Origin: Mycolicibacterium palauense
Lineage (GTDB): Bacteria; Actinomycetota; Actinomycetes; Mycobacteriales; Mycobacteriaceae
Assembly: GCF_002592005.1 (NCBI RefSeq)
Contig: NZ_NVQF01000032.1
Span: 1-63,477 of the forward strand
Direction of reading: 5' to 3'
Length of the DNA: 63,477 nucleotides
Shown here: positions 59,807 to 63,477 of the stretch, one piece after another
How the letters are laid out: the number at the start of each line of letters is the position of its first letter
Position numbering within the stretch: position 1 is the stretch's first letter
The notes under the pieces: generated by a model
Databases searched by the model: none
The model's input: the letters and a program-made list of their open reading frames with translations, nothing else
What the model was told of the DNA's origin: nothing
Made by a program: the position numbers and the translations under genes

Positions 59807-61879
59807 GTGAGTTGGAGCAGTTTCGCCGAGGCCGCGACCGCGAAACGATCCTGGCTGATCGCACTGCTGGTCGCCGTGGCCGCCGGGGTGCTGATGGGCC
59901 TGGCCGGCAGCAGTGACTCGTCCTCGTCCTCGCCGGTGTCCCTGCCGGCCTCGGCGGAGGCGGCCAGGGCGGCCGAGGCGCTCAAGACGTTCCCCGGCGG
60001 GGACCGCGCCCCAGTCATCCTGGTGGTCACCCGCACCGACGGCGGGCCCCTGACCGACGCGGACCGGGCCGCCGTCGGGCAGGCCCGCGACCGGATGGCG
60101 CGGGAGGCCGGCACCGGGCCGACCGGCCCGCCGATCATCTCGCGCGACGGCGAGGCCGCCCTGGCGCCGGTTCCACTCGACACGTCGCTGTCGGGTTTCG
60201 CGCTCGGCGACGCGGTCACCGCCCTGCGCGCCGCCGCCGACGACGGTCTGCCCCCCGACCTGACCGCGCAGGTGACCGGCGGCCCGGCGTTCGGGGCCGA
60301 CATCGCCGACGCGTTCTCCGGCGCCAACGTGACACTGCTCGCCGTGACGGCCGCGGTGGTGGCGCTGCTGCTCATCCTGACCTACCGGTCGCCGATCCTG
60401 TGGCTGGTGCCGCTGGCGGTGATCGGCTTCGCCGACCGGGTGGGCTCGGTCCTGGGCGGCGCGGTGACCACGCTGGCGGGGCTGACGGCCGACGGCTCGA
60501 CCGCGGGCATCACCAGCGTGCTGGTCTTCGGGGCCGGCACCAACTACGCGTTGCTGCTCATCTCGCGCTACCGCGAGGAACTGCACCAACGCGCCGATCA
60601 CCGGGCGGCACTGAGGACCGCGGTGCGCACCGCCGGGCCGGCCATCCTGGCCAGCAACGCCACCGTCGTGCTCGCGCTGCTGACCCTGCTGCTGGGCCTG
60701 TCGCCTAGCACCCGCAGCCTCGGGTTGCAGGCCGCGTCGGGGCTGGTGGTCGCCGCGGTGTTCTCCCTGCTGGTGCTTCCGCCGCTGCTGGCCCTGTGCG
60801 GCGTCCGGTTGTTCTGGCCGTTCATCCCGCGCCCCAGCGCCGGGGGCGGGCCGAACCTCACCGAGGCCGGCGTGTGGCACCGCATCGCCACCGCGGTCTC
60901 GCACCGCCCGGTCGCGGTCCTGGTGGCCTCGCTGGCCGGCCTGGCGGTGCTGGCCTCCGCCGTGCTGGCGGTGCCCACCGGGCTGACGCAGACCGAGCAG
61001 TTCCGGGTCAAGGCGGAGTCGGTCAGCGGCTTCGAGACACTGGCCGAGCACTTCCCCAGCGGGCTGACCGACCCGACCCGGGTGGTCGGCGACGCCGGCA
61101 GGTCCTCGGTGATCGAGCAGGCCATCCGGGACACCCCCGGGGTCGTCTCGGTGAGCCGCGGCGGCTACAACGGTGCCGGGCTGGCGCAGTGGTCGGTGGT
61201 CGTCGAGGGCGACCCGGCCAGCGCCGAGGCCTTCGACACCGTCGGGGCCCTGCGCGGCTCGGTGCACCGCGCCGACCCGAACGCGCTGGTGGGCGGGTCG
61301 GACGCGCAGGCCCTCGACGTCCGCGACGCCGCCCGCCACGACCGGCTGGTGATCATCCCGGCCATCCTGGCCGTGGTGCTGGCGGTGTTGTTCGTCCTGC
61401 TGCGCGCCGTGGTGGCCCCGCTGCTGCTGGTGTCGGTGACGGTGCTCTCCGCGCTGGCCGCCCTCGGCCTCGGCGGGTGGGTCGGTGTGCACCTGTTCGG
61501 TTTTCCGGCGTTGGACACCAGCACGCCGCTGTATGCGTTCCTGTTCCTGGTCGCCCTCGGCGTGGACTACACGATATTCCTGGTCACGAGGGCCCGGGAG
61601 GAGACCGAGGGCCACGGCACCCGGGTGGGGATCGTGCGCGCCGTCTCGGCCACCGGAGCGGTCATCACCAGTGCGGGCATCGTGCTGGCCGCGGTGTTCG
61701 GCGTGCTGGGCGTGCTGCCCCTGATCGTGCTCACCCAGCTGGGCATCATCGTGGGGCTGGGCATCCTGCTGGACACCTTCCTGGTGCGCACCGTGGTGAT
61801 TCCGGCGTTGTTCACGCTCGTCGGGGCGCGGGTGTGGTGGCCGGGCGCGCTCGGCAGGGAGACGAACACCTGGCACTGA
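59807..61879 (+). CDS. MMPL-family RND transporter
   Basis: This 690-residue transporter has two repeats of about six helices, each with an extracytoplasmic domain. The usual proton-relay Asp-Tyr pairs of MmpL proteins are expected in both repeats. The second is intact (GVDYTIFLVTRAREE, Asp587), but the first reads GAGTNYALLLISRYREEL with Asn246 in place of Asp. Substrate is unknown. GTG 59807 has no Shine-Dalgarno and is probably leaderless. Divergent MarR suggests induction by a toxic compound. Confidence 0.92.
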   Translation: MSWSSFAEAATAKRSWLIALLVAVAAGVLMGLAGSSDSSSSSPVSLPASAEAARAAEALKTFPGGDRAPVILVVTRTDGGPLTDADRAAVGQARDRMAREAGTGPTGPPIISRDGEAALAPVPLDTSLSGFALGDAVTALRAAADDGLPPDLTAQVTGGPAFGADIADAFSGANVTLLAVTAAVVALLLILTYRSPILWLVPLAVIGFADRVGSVLGGAVTTLAGLTADGSTAGITSVLVFGAGTNYALLLISRYREELHQRADHRAALRTAVRTAGPAILASNATVVLALLTLLLGLSPSTRSLGLQAASGLVVAAVFSLLVLPPLLALCGVRLFWPFIPRPSAGGGPNLTEAGVWHRIATAVSHRPVAVLVASLAGLAVLASAVLAVPTGLTQTEQFRVKAESVSGFETLAEHFPSGLTDPTRVVGDAGRSSVIEQAIRDTPGVVSVSRGGYNGAGLAQWSVVVEGDPASAEAFDTVGALRGSVHRADPNALVGGSDAQALDVRDAARHDRLVIIPAILAVVLAVLFVLLRAVVAPLLLVSVTVLSALAALGLGGWVGVHLFGFPALDTSTPLYAFLFLVALGVDYTIFLVTRAREETEGHGTRVGIVRAVSATGAVITSAGIVLAAVFGVLGVLPLIVLTQLGIIVGLGILLDTFLVRTVVIPALFTLVGARVWWPGALGRETNTWH

Positions 61880-61917
61880 GCCGGAGGCGAACGCCCGGCA
61901 CTGAGCTCGTACCACGC

Positions 61918-61983
61918 CGCACCGAGCGTGCGTCCCGATCGCTCCGACTGGTCGCATCCCGATCACGATGCACACTCGATGCG
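61918..61983. repeat. 66-bp intergenic stem-loop repeat, copy B
   Basis: Begins CGCACCGAGCGTGCG and ends GCACACTCGATGCG, the same 66-bp length as copies A and C. GTGCGTCCCGATCG can pair with CGATCACGATGCAC. It fills much of the 150-bp gap after the MMPL gene, close to the membrane protein gene starting at 62030. Confidence 0.7.
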
Positions 61984-62029
61984 CGCAGACGATCGGGCGC
62001 GCGCGCCACCATGCGCTTGAATACTCACC

Positions 62030-62728
62030 ATGGCCTCCGAGCGCTCGTCCCGGTCACTGCATCGGCTCTCCACGCCGCGCGCGGCCGGGTTGGCCGGTGT
62101 GCTGTTCGCGCTGCTGTTCGGCACCGCGCTGGTGCTGATCCGCACCGCGCTTCCCGACGACGTGAAACCCGGTTCCGAGTGGGTCGACGGCTCGCTCACG
62201 CACCTGAAGGTGGCCTCGGTGCTGATGCCGTTCGCCGGTATCTGCTTCCTGTGGTTCATCGGGGTGGTGCGCGACGGATTCGGCCGCTACGAGGACCGCT
62301 TCTTCGCCTCGGTGTTCCTGGGCAGCGGACTGCTGTTCCTGGCGATGATGTTCGTCTCGATGGCCGTGGGCGGGGCCATCGTCGCCACGCGCGCGCTCGA
62401 CCCCGATCCCGAGGCGCACACCGCGCTCGCGAATTTCGCTCAGTTCCTGCTGATCACCCTGAGCAAGACCTATTCGGTCCGGATGGGTGCGGTGTTCATG
62501 ATCTCGCTGGCGACCATCTGGCTCAAGACGAGGCTGATGCCGCGCTGGCTGACCGTGCTGACCTACGTCTCGGCCATCGGCCTGCTGATCGGCAGCGATC
62601 TCACGATGTGGCTGACCCTGGCGTTCCCGACCTGGGTGTTCATCGTCAGCCTGCTGGCCCTCACCCGCGCCGGCGTCATCGACCTGCACTTCGGTGAGGA
62701 GAGCCCCAACACCCACGACACCGCCTGA
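62030..62728 (+). CDS. integral membrane protein, hypothetical
   Basis: This 232-residue protein has about six hydrophobic helices (AGLAGVLFALLFGTALVLIR, ASVLMPFAGICFLWFIGVVR, LLFLAMMFVSMAVGGAIVA and more). A loop carries two acidic residues before RFFASVFLG. The pattern recurs in actinobacterial membrane proteins of unknown role. The ATG at 62030 is the first start after repeat B. No Shine-Dalgarno is clear. Confidence 0.78.
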   Translation: MASERSSRSLHRLSTPRAAGLAGVLFALLFGTALVLIRTALPDDVKPGSEWVDGSLTHLKVASVLMPFAGICFLWFIGVVRDGFGRYEDRFFASVFLGSGLLFLAMMFVSMAVGGAIVATRALDPDPEAHTALANFAQFLLITLSKTYSVRMGAVFMISLATIWLKTRLMPRWLTVLTYVSAIGLLIGSDLTMWLTLAFPTWVFIVSLLALTRAGVIDLHFGEESPNTHDTA

Positions 62729-62761
62729 GCTGCGCCGCCGGCGTTGACCCGCCCTTCCCAC

Positions 62762-62827
62762 CGCACCGATCGTGCGCCCAGGACGCGCTGCCGGGCGTGC
62801 GGGCGATCTGCGCGCACAGTCGATGCA
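62762..62827. repeat. 66-bp intergenic stem-loop repeat, copy C
   Basis: Begins CGCACCGATCGTGCG and ends GCACAGTCGATGCA, again 66 bp. GTGCGCCCAG pairs with CTGCGCGCAC. It lies in the 132-bp gap between two convergent genes, the membrane protein and the thioesterase, so it could act as a bidirectional terminator here. Confidence 0.7.
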
Positions 62828-62860
62828 CGCCCGGAAGCACCGGAGCGGGCGGCCCTTCCG

Positions 62861-63477
62861 CTAGGGCTGGCCCGCCAGCAGCCGGATCATCAGGCCGTTG
62901 GACTCGGCGAGCAGATTGTCCTCGGCGTCGCGCAGTTCGGCGTTGACGAACGCCTTGCGGCCCTCGGCCTCCCGGATCCAGCCGCGGGCCTTCAGCTCGG
63001 TGTTGATCGGGGTCACCTTGCGGTAGTCGACGTGCAGGAACGCGGTGCGGCTGATCGGCCGACCGGCGGCGTGGATGACCATGCCGAACACCGAATCGAA
63101 CAGCAGCGGCAGCACCCCACCGTGCACGGCCATGTTGCCCCCGACGTGGTAGCGGCCGAACGTCACCCGCAACACCACCTCGTCGGCCTCGAACTTGTCG
63201 ACGAACCAGGGCGGCATCAGCAGGCTGCCCGCGCCGGGCAGGTCGGGCACCCGGTTGGCCGGGCCCACCCCCTCCCCGGCCTGGAACGGCTCGAGCGTGT
63301 CCACCACGCCCTCGACCCGCTCCGCGACGTCGGCCCAGGTGTCCGAGTCGGGGTCGGCGCACACGGCGAGGTCCTGCAGCCGTCGCATCGCGGCCAGGAA
63401 CCGGCCGAAACCCGGCCCGGGGTGGGCGGGCTCGAACAGCGGGAAGCCGCCGTGGCGTTCGTAGTCCGGATCGGCCC
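62861..63477 (-). CDS. PaaI-type hotdog thioesterase (5' end outside the window)
   Basis: About 205 codons are visible and the frame stays open to the right edge (ADPDYERHGGFPLFEPAHPG upstream of the first ATG at 63388), so the start lies outside. The hotdog fold pattern is clear: RYHVGGNMAVHGGVLPLLFD with the catalytic-type HGG and Asp, FLHVDYRKVTPINTELKARG, and the last strand DNLLAESNGLMIRL. It probably hydrolyses an acyl- or aryl-CoA. The substrate is unknown. Confidence 0.88.
   Translation of the reverse strand, partial: ADPDYERHGGFPLFEPAHPGPGFGRFLAAMRRLQDLAVCADPDSDTWADVAERVEGVVDTLEPFQAGEGVGPANRVPDLPGAGSLLMPPWFVDKFEADEVVLRVTFGRYHVGGNMAVHGGVLPLLFDSVFGMVIHAAGRPISRTAFLHVDYRKVTPINTELKARGWIREAEGRKAFVNAELRDAEDNLLAESNGLMIRLLAGQP

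Noticed and set aside
59786..61975. 729-codon minus-strand frame opposite the MMPL gene
   Set aside because: Its product is Gln/His/Arg/Gly low-complexity sequence, the usual antisense image of a GC-rich membrane-protein gene.
61880..62840. Insertion-sequence ends near the right-hand repeats
   Set aside because: No transposase frame, terminal inverted repeats or target duplications are visible around the 66-bp elements.

Overview
The window is high-GC, densely coded DNA from a mycobacterium, most likely a free-living rapid grower of the Mycolicibacterium type. The evidence is gene content and order. PknG with its GlnX/GlnH partners, the F420-dependent glucose-6-phosphate dehydrogenase Fgd1, VirR, LpqL and an EspC-like ESX protein are mycobacterial signatures. 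Much of the window follows, in reverse orientation, the M. tuberculosis order from Rv0434 down to about Rv0389. That comparison is from memory, not from an alignment.

Layout. 1-6867: a polyketide-cyclase-like protein and a complete six-gene Mrp cation/proton antiporter operon (mrpA with fused B domain, C, D, E, F, G). 6893-13087: the conserved block Lon-domain protein, small lipoprotein, GCS2 ligase, sodC, virR, DUF3263, def, GNAT and xthA. 13088-18911 is a variable island: an Imm1-type immunity gene with no visible toxin, an 80-bp MFS relic, a small membrane protein beside a possible frameshift, a DHA2 exporter, an SCO6745-family protein, a MocR regulator that has lost its PLP lysine, and an acetyltransferase. 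18926-22098: a TPP riboswitch, thiC, thiD and an alpha/beta hydrolase. 22099-29800: a Baeyer-Villiger-type monooxygenase behind a DosR-like box, small membrane proteins, a DUF2236 protein, a deletion scar, and APC, SulP and NCS2 transporters. 29806-36846: two tandem M28 lipoprotein peptidases, a DUF1697 protein, thiG-thiS-thiO behind a second TPP riboswitch, divergent thiE, and mutT3.

36944-48644: the glnX-glnH-pknG amino-acid-sensing operon, an LCP cell-wall ligase, ackA-pta, fgd1 and a metallo-beta-lactamase-fold protein. 48703-51016: a type VII-like cassette (EspC-like, WXG-containing, membrane-anchored) with a small membrane protein gene facing it. 51309-59178: GNAT, an SDR with its own palindromic operator, a 25-bp tandem repeat, a large LuxR/AAA regulator, metZ, a rhodanese, an NTF2-like protein, purT and a small Cys/His protein. 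59241-63477: a divergent MarR/MmpL pair, an integral membrane protein and a partial hotdog thioesterase.

How the genes work together. Thiamine synthesis is split into three units (thiC-thiD, thiO-thiS-thiG, thiE), two of them under TPP riboswitches. The GlnH/GlnX/PknG relay senses amino acids and adjusts central nitrogen and carbon flux. AckA/Pta handle acetate overflow, and Fgd1 supplies reduced F420. Many genes have a TANNNT hexamer 6-8 nt before an ATG or GTG and no Shine-Dalgarno, as in leaderless mycobacterial transcripts. Three 66-bp intergenic stem-loop repeats lie at 31-96, 61918-61983 and 62762-62827. No tRNA, rRNA, CRISPR array, insertion sequence or prophage was recognised.
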